A stretch of 26,702 nt of DNA, taken from positions 1 through 26,702 of the forward strand of contig CATXJW010000027.1 of NCBI GenBank assembly GCA_958370325.1, given 5' to 3'. Source of the stretch: an uncultured Collinsella sp. (lineage in GTDB: Bacteria > Actinomycetota > Coriobacteriia > Coriobacteriales > Coriobacteriaceae). This document shows, in pieces, positions 7,392 through 15,069 of the stretch. Positions within the stretch are counted from its first letter, which is position 1; every line of letters starts with the position of its first letter. The notes under the pieces were generated by a model. The model was not told where the DNA came from, made no database searches, and was given only the letters and a program-made list of their open reading frames with translations. The position numbers and the translations under genes were made by a program.

Positions 7392-8183
7392 ATGACCGAA
7401 CGTTCCCGGAGCGGTAAGACCGCTTGGGACAAGGAGAAAACCCGCGAGCTGTTTCGTCGCTATAAAGAGACCGGTGATCCGGACGCTCGCGAGCAGCTCG
7501 TTATGTCCCATATGAACTTGGTAAGGTTTCTTGCCAACAAATTTAAGAACCGCGGCGAGCCGCTCGACGACCTGATGCAGGTTGGTTATCTGGGCCTGCT
7601 CAAGGCGATTGATCGTTTTGACCCCGAGCGCGGCCTCGAGTTCACTACGTTTGCCACGCCCACCATTCTGGGCGAGATTAAGCGCCACTTCCGCGACAAG
7701 GGTTGGAGCGTACGCGTTCCACGCCGTCTGCAGGAGCTCTCGGCTAAGGTCAACCAGGCCACCGACAAGCTCACCAACGAGTTGCAGCGCTCGCCCAAGG
7801 TTGAGGAAATCGCCGAGTACCTGGGCGTGACCGTCGACGAGGTGCTCGAAGCCATGGAATCGTCCTCGGCCTACACCTCGGTGCCCATCGAGGCCCCCGG
7901 TGCGTCCGACTCCGACGATGCCCCCTCGATTCTCGACCGTTACGCCGATGATGACAACGAGCTCGACTTTACCGATGACCGCCTGGTGATCGAGGAGGCC
8001 ATCCGCGATTTCTCGCCGCGCGAGCGCGAAGTCATTGAGCTGCGCTTTGTGAAGGGCATGACCCAGATTGAGATTGCCAAGAAGCTGGGCATCTCGCAGG
8101 TGCAGGTCTCGCGCCTGCTTCGCCGTACCCTTAAGAAGATTCAAGACAAAATTGACCCCGACGGAGTGATGATTCGTTCATGA
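7392..8183 (+). CDS. RNA polymerase sigma factor, SigB/SigF/SigG group
   Basis: Directs RNA polymerase to alternative promoters, usually for stress or stationary phase. At 263 aa it has all regions: region 2 with DDLMQVGYLGLLKAIDRFDPERG and FATPTILGEIKRHFRDKGW (strongly SigB/SigF-type), region 3 with RRLQELSAKVNQ, and region 4 with DFSPREREVIELRFVKGMTQIEIAKKLG followed by the helix-turn-helix SQVQVSRLLRR. Between 3 and 4 is an acidic linker (about 175-200: SDSDDAPSILDRYADDDNE). It follows the RsbW-like gene by one base and overlaps the transporter start (ATGA). No anti-anti-sigma (RsbV) gene is in the window. Confidence 0.93.
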   Translation: MTERSRSGKTAWDKEKTRELFRRYKETGDPDAREQLVMSHMNLVRFLANKFKNRGEPLDDLMQVGYLGLLKAIDRFDPERGLEFTTFATPTILGEIKRHFRDKGWSVRVPRRLQELSAKVNQATDKLTNELQRSPKVEEIAEYLGVTVDEVLEAMESSSAYTSVPIEAPGASDSDDAPSILDRYADDDNELDFTDDRLVIEEAIRDFSPREREVIELRFVKGMTQIEIAKKLGISQVQVSRLLRRTLKKIQDKIDPDGVMIRS

Positions 8184-9592
8184 GTGAACACCCCCAACAA
8201 ACCGATCGCGTGCTGCGCGACACCCGCATTCTGACGCTGCGCATTTGGGCTGTTGTCGGCTGCATTGTCATCGCCGCTGTCATCTTTAACCTTATGGGCA
8301 TCCTGGCACCGGTTATCGAGTTTCTTGCCGTCGGCTCCATCATTGCTTTTGTGATGTCCCCGATCACCAACTGGCTTGAGCACCATGGCGTGAATCGCGG
8401 CATCGGTTCGCTTATCGCGCTGATTGTTGTCGTTGCCGTGCTCGTCGGCGTCGTTTGCATCTTGTCGCCGATTCTTTTTGGTCAGATCATGGAAGTCCTG
8501 AGCCGCCTGCCCGAGCAGCTTCGTGTTGCGGGCGGCGACCTCAATGAGATGATCTCGCATGCCAAGACGCTCAACAACACGCCGCTCAAGGAGTATTTGG
8601 ACGATAATCTTTCGTCGCTTGTCACCGTGGCATCGAAGTACGTGTCTCAGATCGCTGCCGAGCTTGGCCGCGGTGTGTTCCCGCTCATCACCAATACGGC
8701 CTCGCAGCTGTTCGTGATCTTCCTGGGTCTGGTGCTCGCGTACTGGATGGCCTGCGACTACCCTCGCATGCACCACGAGATTTGCACCATCATCGGTCAG
8801 GAGAAGGAGACCTCGTACCGCTTTATGGTCGCCATCCTTTCTCGCTCTGTCGGCGGCTACATGCGCGGTATGGTCGTGACGTCCATCTGCGGTGGTTTCC
8901 TTGCCTTTATCGGTTTTATGATCATCGGCCATCCGTATGCGGCGCTCATGGCTATCTTTACCGGCATCATGCATTTGGTTCCGGTCGTCGGTCCATGGGT
9001 GAGCGCAGCAATCGCCACAGTGCTCGGTTTCATGTTCAGCCCCATGTTGGCGTTATGGACGCTCATCGTGACGATGGTCGCGCAAAACGTCACCGATAAC
9101 GTGATTTCGCCTAAGGTCATGCAGAGCTCGGTGCAGGTGCATCCCATCATGAGCCTCACGGCGCTCGTTATTGGCTCGGCACTCATGGGCCCCATCGGCA
9201 TGATTATTGCCATCCCGCTTTGTGCGGCCCTCAAGGGCATCTTCGTGTACTACTTCGAGAATGAGACCGGCCGTCAGCTTGTGGCCTATGACGGCGCCGT
9301 GTTTAAGGGCACACCGTACCGCGATGCCGATGGCAACCCGGTCGCCGCCTACGACGCGCTCGGCGACGACACCTTCATCTACGAGTCCGAGCTCATCGGC
9401 AACGAGACTGCGCCCGAGGCCCAGGCGATGCCTAAGCCCGAGTTCGATAATCCCTGGATCAAGCTGTCGGGCCTGCAGCCCGATGCGACGGGTTTCTTCA
9501 AAAACCCCTTCGCCAAAGACGATGATTCCAATTCGGTCGACGATACCAAAACAGGTATCGACGGCTCCATGGACGATTCGGATTCTAAATAG
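8180..9592 (+). CDS. AI-2E/PerM-family membrane transporter with long acidic C-terminal tail
   Basis: Polytopic protein of 470 aa. TM segments are visible near residues 20-42, 46-62, 75-98 and 168-190, then a cluster of about four at 225-350, with the soluble loop between the third and fourth typical of the family. The conserved late block GPIGMIIAIPLCAALKGI is present. Proteins of this family export autoinducer-2 in a few cases or act in Na+/H+ exchange, but most members are uncharacterised. The last 100 or so residues are hydrophilic and acidic, ending in a Ser/Asp-rich stretch. It starts inside the sigma gene stop (ATGA overlap), so expression is tied to the sigma operon. No terminator follows before the convergent gene at 9599. 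Confidence 0.85.
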   Translation: MSEHPQQTDRVLRDTRILTLRIWAVVGCIVIAAVIFNLMGILAPVIEFLAVGSIIAFVMSPITNWLEHHGVNRGIGSLIALIVVVAVLVGVVCILSPILFGQIMEVLSRLPEQLRVAGGDLNEMISHAKTLNNTPLKEYLDDNLSSLVTVASKYVSQIAAELGRGVFPLITNTASQLFVIFLGLVLAYWMACDYPRMHHEICTIIGQEKETSYRFMVAILSRSVGGYMRGMVVTSICGGFLAFIGFMIIGHPYAALMAIFTGIMHLVPVVGPWVSAAIATVLGFMFSPMLALWTLIVTMVAQNVTDNVISPKVMQSSVQVHPIMSLTALVIGSALMGPIGMIIAIPLCAALKGIFVYYFENETGRQLVAYDGAVFKGTPYRDADGNPVAAYDALGDDTFIYESELIGNETAPEAQAMPKPEFDNPWIKLSGLQPDATGFFKNPFAKDDDSNSVDDTKTGIDGSMDDSDSK

Positions 9593-9598
9593 GCCCTA

Positions 9599-9838
9599 TT
9601 AACGTTTCTTGAAGTTGTAAATGACAATAAACGCGAGCAAAGCGATTGATAAGGGGCCGGCTACATAGAAAAAGAGAACGTCAATTGCGCGTAGAGTGTA
9701 ATAAGCCTTATCGCCGGACATTACTGCATACAATACGTAGCCAAATGCTGGTTGGTTTGCGTACCAGCAGGAGAAGGCCAAGAGCGCTAAAAGTGCTAGT
9801 ACCAGAAGTGCATTCAGGACAAATCGTTTACTTTTCAT
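9599..9838 (-). CDS. Small two-TM membrane protein, unrecognised
   Basis: Protein of 79 aa on the minus strand: a basic N-terminus (MKSKR), a TM segment near residues 7-25, a short loop with Trp/Tyr, a second TM near 48-73, and a basic end (NFKKR). I do not recognise a family. An AAGGAG site 6 bases before the ATG and a well-spaced sigma-A promoter upstream make it a real gene. Its base composition is visibly AT-richer than the genes on both sides, a possible sign of recent acquisition or relaxed selection. It converges with the transporter gene, six bases apart, with no terminator between. Confidence 0.72.
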   Translation of the reverse strand: MKSKRFVLNALLVLALLALLAFSCWYANQPAFGYVLYAVMSGDKAYYTLRAIDVLFFYVAGPLSIALLAFIVIYNFKKR

Positions 9839-9864
9839 CGATCGCTCCTTCCGGGTGACTCTTA

Positions 9865-9893
9865 TATGTAATTCTACAGCATTCCTTTTTCAA
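9865..9893 (-). promoter_or_regulatory. Sigma-A promoter of the small membrane gene
   Basis: On the minus strand TTGAAA (+ strand 9888-9893) is followed after exactly 17 bases by TACATA (9865-9870). This puts the transcript start about 20 bases before the AAGGAG ribosome site and the ATG ending at 9838. Confidence 0.75.
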
Positions 9894-9930
9894 AGGATCG
9901 CACAGTACTGAATAACGTGCACTTTCGCTG

Positions 9931-9960
9931 GAGGGTCGCTGTTTGGCGGCCCTCTTTTTT
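9931..9960 (+). terminator. Rho-independent terminator upstream of alaS
   Basis: GAGGGTCGC (9931-9939) pairs with GCGGCCCTC (9946-9954) through one T-G wobble, with loop TGTTTG and a T6 run at 9955-9960. It would stop + strand transcripts coming from the transporter operon; no + strand gene lies between. Alternatively it is a leader attenuator if a promoter exists further upstream. Confidence 0.85.
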
Positions 9961-9986
9961 GCACTTGCGCGGTGGGATGGTAATAT
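9958..9986 (+). promoter_or_regulatory. alaS promoter with extended -10, -35 inside the terminator T-run
   Basis: TTTGCA (9958-9963), 17 bases, then TAATAT (9981-9986) preceded by TGG, which gives an extended -10. The first three bases of the -35 are the last three Ts of the terminator tract. Transcription would start near 9993, about 40 bases before the alaS ATG. Confidence 0.65.
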
Positions 9987-10032
9987 CGTTACGTTTGAAC
10001 TGTTTCGATGTGAAACCGAGGAGATTCCCTCT

Positions 10033-12690
10033 ATGAGTGCTGACTACCCGTCAATGACTACGGCCGAGATCCGCTCCAAGTTCCTCAACTTCTTTGAGGA
10101 GCGCGGTCTTAAGCTCTATCCTTCTTCGTCCCTCGTCCCCGACGATCCTTCGCTGCTGCTTGCTAACGCCGGCATGAACCAGTTTAAGGAGTATTACCAG
10201 GGCAAGAAGACCATGAAGGAGATCGGCGCGATCTCCTGCCAGAAGTGCGTCCGCACCAACGACATCGATTGCATCGGCGAGGACGGCCGTCACCTGTCCT
10301 TCTTCGAGATGCTCGGCGACTTCTCCTTTGGCGGCGTCTCCAAGCAGCAGGCCTGCGCTTGGGCCTTTGAGCTCATCACCAAGGAGTTCAAGCTGCCGCT
10401 CGATCGCCTGTACTTCACCGTCTTTACCGAGGACGACGAGACCCATGACGTGTGGCGCTCCCTGGGCGTTGCCGAGGATCACATCTCGCGCCTGGGCGAG
10501 GACGACAACTTCTGGGCTGCTGGCCCCACCGGCCCCTGCGGTCCGTGCTCCGAGATCTACTTTGACATGGGCGAGGAGGTCGGTTGCGGCAGCCCCGACT
10601 GCAAGCCCGGCTGCGACTGCGACCGCTTCCTTGAGTTCTGGAACCTCGTGTTTACCCAGTACGACCGCCAGGAGGACGGCTCCATGCCGGAGCTGCCGCA
10701 CCGCAACCTCGATACGGGCATGGGTCTGGAGCGCATGGCCGCTATCATGCAGCACAAGACCGCCAACTACGACGGCGATCTGATGCAGCACCTCATCAAG
10801 CTCGGTGAGGAGATCAGCGGCAAGACCTATGACGCCGACGATTACTCCGGCGCCAGCCGTTCCCTGCGCATCATCGCCGACCACTCCCGTGCCGTCGACT
10901 TTATGATCTCCGATGGCATCCTGCCCGGTAACGAGGGTCGCGAGTACGTCCTTCGTCGCCTGCTCCGCCGTGCCGTGTTCCACGGTCGCCTGCTGGGCAT
11001 CGAGGGCGCCTTCCTGACCAAGTTTATCGACGAGGTCAACGCCCAGATGGGCGAGGCCTATCCCGAGCTGCTCAAGAACGTCGCACTCGTCAAGGGTATC
11101 GTCGCTTCCGAGGAGGAGCGCTTCTCCACGACACTCGATAACGGTCGCGTCTACCTGGACGAGGCCCTGGCCGCGCACGCCGACGGCGCTGTCCTTCCGG
11201 GCGACGTTGCCTTTAAGCTGCACGACACTTTTGGTTTCCCCATCGACCTGACCGTCGAGATTGCCGGCGCCGCTGGCCACGACGTCGATATGGACGGCTT
11301 CACCGCCTGCATGGAGGACCAGAAGGCCCGCGCTCGCGCCAACGCCAAGGGCGACGCCTGGGGCAGCTTCAACGACGTGTGGGTCGAGCTTTCGGACAAG
11401 GTCGCCTCGACCGAGTTCGACGGCTATGACAATGATGTGATCGGGGGCGCCAAGGTTGTCGCCATCGTGCGCAACGGCGAGTCTGTCGAGTCCGCCGCCG
11501 CGGGCGAGGATGTCGAGGTTGTGCTCGACCGCACTCCGTTCTATGCCGAGATGGGCGGCCAGCAGGGCGATGCCGGCGAGCTTTCCGCCGAGGGCGTTGC
11601 GTTGACCGTCGCCGATACCAAGAACCACAACGGCCTGTATGCCCACGTCGCGCAGGTCGCCGAGGGCACGCTGACCGTTGGTGCTACCGTGACTGCCGCG
11701 CTCGACGCCGAGCGCCGTGGTTTCCTGCGCCGCAACCACACCGCCACCCACCTGCTCGACGCTGCGCTTAAGCAGGTCCTGGGCGAGCATGTCTCCCAGG
11801 CTGGCTCGCTGGTGACGCCCGAGCACCTGCGCTTTGACTTCACGCACTTCGAGGCCCTGTCCTCCGAGCAGCTCAAGGCTGTCGAGGACCTGGTCAACCA
11901 GCAGATCTTCGCCTCCAAGCCGGTCGTGACCCGCGTCATGGGCATCGACGAGGCCAAGGCCGCCGGTGCTGTCGCCCTGTTTGGCGAGAAGTATGGCGAC
12001 GTCGTCCGCGTTGTCTCCGTGGGCGCCGAGGACCAGCCGTTCTCCCGTGAGCTCTGCGGTGGCACCCATGCCGCCAACACCGCCGAGATCGGCCTGTTCA
12101 AGATCATTTCCGAGTCCTCTACGGGCTCCAACGTCCGCCGTATTGAGGCCGTGACCTCTAAGGGTGCTCTCGACTACATGGCCGACCGTCTGGCGCTCGT
12201 CGACGCCGCCGCTGCTGCGCTCAAGTGCCGCGTGGATGAGGTTCCCGCCCGCGTGGAAAACCTGCAGGCCGAGCTGCGCGAGACTTCCAACAAGCTCAAG
12301 AAGGCGCTGACCGGTGGCTCCTCCGACGCTATCTCCAGCGCCATCGAGGGCGCCGTCGAGCTCGACGGCTACAAGCTTGTCGTCGCTGAGCTCCAGGGCC
12401 TTGAGGCTGCCGACCTGCGCAACGTCTGGGATACCGTGCACCAGAAGGTCGCCGGTCCTGTCGCCTGCGTCGTTGCCAGCGTGACCGAGAAGGGCACCCC
12501 GGCCCTGCTCGCCGCCGGCTCCGATGACGCTGTCAAGGCCGGTTTCCACGCCGGCAACGTGATCAAGCAGATCGCGGGCCTGGTCGACGGTCTCGGTGGC
12601 GGCCGTCCCAACATGGCCCAGGCCGGTGGCAAGAACGCCGCCGGCATCGCCGATGCCCTCGCGGCCGCTAAGACCGCGCTCGGCGCCTAA
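10033..12690 (+). CDS. alaS: Alanine--tRNA ligase
   Basis: Charges tRNA-Ala and edits mischarged Ser and Gly. The class II catalytic core includes TTAEIRSKFLNFFEERG, LLANAGMNQFKEY and ATP-pocket block GPTGPCGPCSEIYFDMG. The editing domain has the zinc motif HTATH (in RRNHTATHLLDAAL) and CGGTHAANTAEIG, and the C-terminal C-Ala domain ends with GGGRPNMAQAGG. It is 885 aa, the normal length. ATG 10033 was chosen for its GAGGAG site (10018-10023) and the fit of the N-terminus; the open frame extends upstream but lies within promoter and terminator DNA. Codon use is strongly biased to C-ending codons, as expected for a highly expressed gene. It heads the alaS-ruvX-mltG-yqeG-aroK run. Confidence 0.98.
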   Translation: MSADYPSMTTAEIRSKFLNFFEERGLKLYPSSSLVPDDPSLLLANAGMNQFKEYYQGKKTMKEIGAISCQKCVRTNDIDCIGEDGRHLSFFEMLGDFSFGGVSKQQACAWAFELITKEFKLPLDRLYFTVFTEDDETHDVWRSLGVAEDHISRLGEDDNFWAAGPTGPCGPCSEIYFDMGEEVGCGSPDCKPGCDCDRFLEFWNLVFTQYDRQEDGSMPELPHRNLDTGMGLERMAAIMQHKTANYDGDLMQHLIKLGEEISGKTYDADDYSGASRSLRIIADHSRAVDFMISDGILPGNEGREYVLRRLLRRAVFHGRLLGIEGAFLTKFIDEVNAQMGEAYPELLKNVALVKGIVASEEERFSTTLDNGRVYLDEALAAHADGAVLPGDVAFKLHDTFGFPIDLTVEIAGAAGHDVDMDGFTACMEDQKARARANAKGDAWGSFNDVWVELSDKVASTEFDGYDNDVIGGAKVVAIVRNGESVESAAAGEDVEVVLDRTPFYAEMGGQQGDAGELSAEGVALTVADTKNHNGLYAHVAQVAEGTLTVGATVTAALDAERRGFLRRNHTATHLLDAALKQVLGEHVSQAGSLVTPEHLRFDFTHFEALSSEQLKAVEDLVNQQIFASKPVVTRVMGIDEAKAAGAVALFGEKYGDVVRVVSVGAEDQPFSRELCGGTHAANTAEIGLFKIISESSTGSNVRRIEAVTSKGALDYMADRLALVDAAAAALKCRVDEVPARVENLQAELRETSNKLKKALTGGSSDAISSAIEGAVELDGYKLVVAELQGLEAADLRNVWDTVHQKVAGPVACVVASVTEKGTPALLAAGSDDAVKAGFHAGNVIKQIAGLVDGLGGGRPNMAQAGGKNAAGIADALAAAKTALGA

Positions 12691-12707
12691 GAATCTAGGT
12701 AGTCGCT

Positions 12708-13136
12708 GTGGTCGCGCTTGCGCTGGACATAGGGGAGACCAGGATCGGCATCGCCGTCTCGAGCCGTGATGGCAAGATGGCGATGCCTGTCAAGGTGCTT
12801 CCGGCTGCTGAGGTCACTGGCATGGCAAAGACGTTCCGTTACCTGGTCGAGGACTATGAGCCCGATATCCTGGTAAGCGGGCGTCCCTTGACCATGGCCG
12901 GTGAGCCTGGCCCCCAGGCCGAGCGCGTCGCCGCCGTGGCCCAAAAGATTGCCGACGAGCTCGATCTTCCGTTGGAGTTTGAGGACGAGCGCCTGTCCTC
13001 GCAAGAGGCAAAGCGTATCCTGCGCGAGCAGGGCCTCAACGAAAAGCAGATGAGGGGCAAGATTGACATGATTGCCGCCAGCCTGTTTTTGCAGACGTGG
13101 CTTGATCGTAAAAACGAGGAGGTTTCGCATGCCTAG
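12708..13136 (+). CDS. ruvX: RuvX/YqgF Holliday junction resolvase-like protein (pre-16S rRNA nuclease)
   Basis: RNase H-fold nuclease of 142 aa implicated in 16S rRNA 5' processing and possibly Holliday junction resolution. Family blocks: ALALDIGETRIGIAVS at the N-terminus with the first catalytic Asp, VSGRPLTMAGEPGPQAE in the middle, and FEDERLSSQEAKRIL with the second acidic pair. The end has KIDMIAASLFLQTWLD, with the last conserved Asp. It starts with GTG 17 bases after alaS (weak ribosome site, AGGT), a linkage widely conserved in Gram-positives, and its last 8 bases overlap mltG. Confidence 0.93.
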   Translation: MVALALDIGETRIGIAVSSRDGKMAMPVKVLPAAEVTGMAKTFRYLVEDYEPDILVSGRPLTMAGEPGPQAERVAAVAQKIADELDLPLEFEDERLSSQEAKRILREQGLNEKQMRGKIDMIAASLFLQTWLDRKNEEVSHA

Positions 13137-14562
13137 CGCTCCCGATCCGCGCCAGCCGAATCGTACACGTCAGCCGGTGTCGCGCCCTGCCCAGCCTGGC
13201 CAGCGTCCGGCACAGCCGACCCAGCGCGCAGCTCAGTCTGCCGCGCGCCCGGTGCAGTCCTCCTCTCGTTCGGCCCAACCTGTTCAACGGACGGGTCAGC
13301 AGCCTTCTGCTCGTTCGGTTCAGCATCCGGCTTCTCACGCGGCTCAGCAGCCAACTGCTCGTACGGCCCAGCCTGTTGGCGGTACACGCTTTAAGCAGCA
13401 GGCACCTACCCAGCGAACGCAGGCCCCCCAATCGCATTCGCATCACGCTTGCGGTTCGCATGGCGTTGCTCCGGCGACCCGCTCGAGCTACAACACGCAT
13501 GCTCGTCGCGGTGCCCAAAAGAAAAGCTCCCCGGTGCCCATGATTGTCGGCGTCGTGGTGGCCGTAATCGCGCTTGCTACTATCGCTTTCTTTGTCGTGC
13601 CTGCCGTCAAGGGCTTCTTTACCGGTGAGGATACGAAGGTCACGGCTGGTCAGCAGGTTACGGTGACCATTCCCGACGGTGCTTCGGGCGATACGATCGC
13701 CTCGATTCTCTCCGAGAACCATATCGTTGAAAATCCCAAGGATTACTACGCGGCGGTGAAAAAGCTCAACGCCGATATGTCGCTTAAGCCTGGCACCTAC
13801 TCGTTCACCACGCTCATGGATGCGACCAAGGTTGTTCAGCAGCTCATGGAAGGACCCAACGCGGGCTCCAATGCGCTGACTATCCCTGAGGGCCTGACGG
13901 TCGATCAAGTCGCCGACCGTGTGGCCCAGGCCTACGGCAGCATCACTAAGGAAGACTTCCTCAACCAGGCCAAGGCCTCCAACTACGTGGACGACTATAG
14001 CTTCCTTAAGGGCGCCGCCAACGACTCGCTCGAGGGTTTCTTGTTCCCCAAGACCTTTTCGTTGGGTGATTCGCCGACGGCCGATGACGTGATTCGCGCC
14101 ATGCTCGATCAGTTCAAGACCGAGTACAAGTCGCTTGACTTTGCGAGCTGCGAAGCCAAGATCAAGGAGCGCTACGGTGTGGAGATGTCCGACTACGACA
14201 TCGTCAACCTGGCCTCTATCGTTGAGCGCGAGGGCCTCAACGCCGATCAACGTGCGCACGTGGCCTCGGTCTTCTACAACCGCCTTGCCGGCAAGCTAGA
14301 CGGTCTGCGCTATCTCAACAGCGATGCGACCATGATGTATGTTACCGGTGGCGAGGTTACCGCCGACGACCTGCAGAGCGATAGTCCGTATAACACCTAT
14401 AAGCACGAGGGCCTGCCACCCACGCCCATCTGCTCTCCGTCGCTCGAGGCACTCAAGGCCACGCTTGAGCCGACCGACTCCGATGACCTGTATTTCTACA
14501 TTACGCAGGACGAGGAGTACTTCTCGCAAACCTACGAAGAGCATCAACAGTCTTGGAATTAG
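13129..14562 (+). CDS. mltG: Endolytic murein transglycosylase MltG
   Basis: Cuts nascent peptidoglycan strands and so acts as a terminator of glycan elongation. Layout: a Gln/Pro/Arg/Ala-rich disordered cytoplasmic stretch (1-135), a single TM (about 136-158), a LysM-like region, then the YceG catalytic domain. LASIVEREG carries the catalytic Glu near residue 366; the YNRL, SDATMMYV and PPTPICSPS blocks follow. ATG 13129 was chosen because GAGGAGG (13116-13122) lies just upstream and inside ruvX. At 477 aa it is longer than E. coli MltG because of the N-terminal extension, which is common in actinobacteria. Confidence 0.95.
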   Translation: MPSAPDPRQPNRTRQPVSRPAQPGQRPAQPTQRAAQSAARPVQSSSRSAQPVQRTGQQPSARSVQHPASHAAQQPTARTAQPVGGTRFKQQAPTQRTQAPQSHSHHACGSHGVAPATRSSYNTHARRGAQKKSSPVPMIVGVVVAVIALATIAFFVVPAVKGFFTGEDTKVTAGQQVTVTIPDGASGDTIASILSENHIVENPKDYYAAVKKLNADMSLKPGTYSFTTLMDATKVVQQLMEGPNAGSNALTIPEGLTVDQVADRVAQAYGSITKEDFLNQAKASNYVDDYSFLKGAANDSLEGFLFPKTFSLGDSPTADDVIRAMLDQFKTEYKSLDFASCEAKIKERYGVEMSDYDIVNLASIVEREGLNADQRAHVASVFYNRLAGKLDGLRYLNSDATMMYVTGGEVTADDLQSDSPYNTYKHEGLPPTPICSPSLEALKATLEPTDSDDLYFYITQDEEYFSQTYEEHQQSWN

Positions 14563-14563
14563 C

Positions 14564-15061
14564 ATGAGGATTTTTAGCCCCAAACGATACGTTGTCTCGG
14601 TCGATCGCATCGACCTTGATACCCTGTGGGCCGACGGCAAACGCGCCATTCTGCTCGATCGCGATAACACCCTGGTGCCGCGCGACACCGAGCAGGTTCC
14701 CGCTGCGGTTTCCGCTTGGCTCGACGCCGCCCGCGCCAAAGGCTTTAAGCTGTGCATGGTGTCCAACAACTGGCATCGCGATCAGGTCATGAGCTCTGCA
14801 CGCGAGCTGGGACTCGAGGCCATCAGCCACGCCATGAAGCCCGCCCCGTTTGCCTTGAAGGCGGGTCTTAAGCGCCTCGGCGCCACGGCAGACGAGGCGG
14901 TGCTGATCGGCGATCAGCTGTACACGGACGTGTGGAGCGGTAACTTTGCCGGCGTTGACACTATTCTGGTCAAGCCGCAGGCAACCCAGGACCTGTGGTA
15001 CACGCAGATCTTCCGTATCTTTGAGCGCCGGGCCCTGCGCGACCTTCCCTGCGAGGAATAG
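14564..15061 (+). CDS. YqeG family HAD IIIA-type phosphatase
   Basis: Haloacid-dehalogenase phosphatase of 165 aa. Motif I is LLDRDNTLVPRD (Asp nucleophile near 32, second Asp at 34), motif II is VSNN, and motif III/IV are MKPAP (Lys) and LIGDQLYTDVWSGN. This fits YqeG, which B. subtilis carries next to the ribosome GTPase YqeH; the exact substrate in this organism is unknown (phosphatidylglycerophosphate is the proposed substrate for the related eukaryotic group). It begins one base after the mltG stop and ends 8 bases before aroK, so it belongs to the same transcript. There is no strong ribosome site, which suggests translation coupled to mltG. Confidence 0.88.
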   Translation: MRIFSPKRYVVSVDRIDLDTLWADGKRAILLDRDNTLVPRDTEQVPAAVSAWLDAARAKGFKLCMVSNNWHRDQVMSSARELGLEAISHAMKPAPFALKAGLKRLGATADEAVLIGDQLYTDVWSGNFAGVDTILVKPQATQDLWYTQIFRIFERRALRDLPCEE

Positions 15062-15069
15062 GTTTCGCC

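Noticed and set aside
10051..12549. Open frame of 832 codons on the minus strand opposite alaS
   Set aside because: It is fully antisense to alaS, a textbook conserved gene. Strong C-ending codon bias removes stops from the opposite strand; the translated protein shows no fold or motif and no ribosome site.
13159..13500. Repetitive AQP/QR coding stretch as a DNA tandem repeat or recombination site
   Set aside because: The repetition is in amino-acid composition; the DNA units differ and have no fixed period, so it is a low-complexity protein region rather than a DNA repeat.
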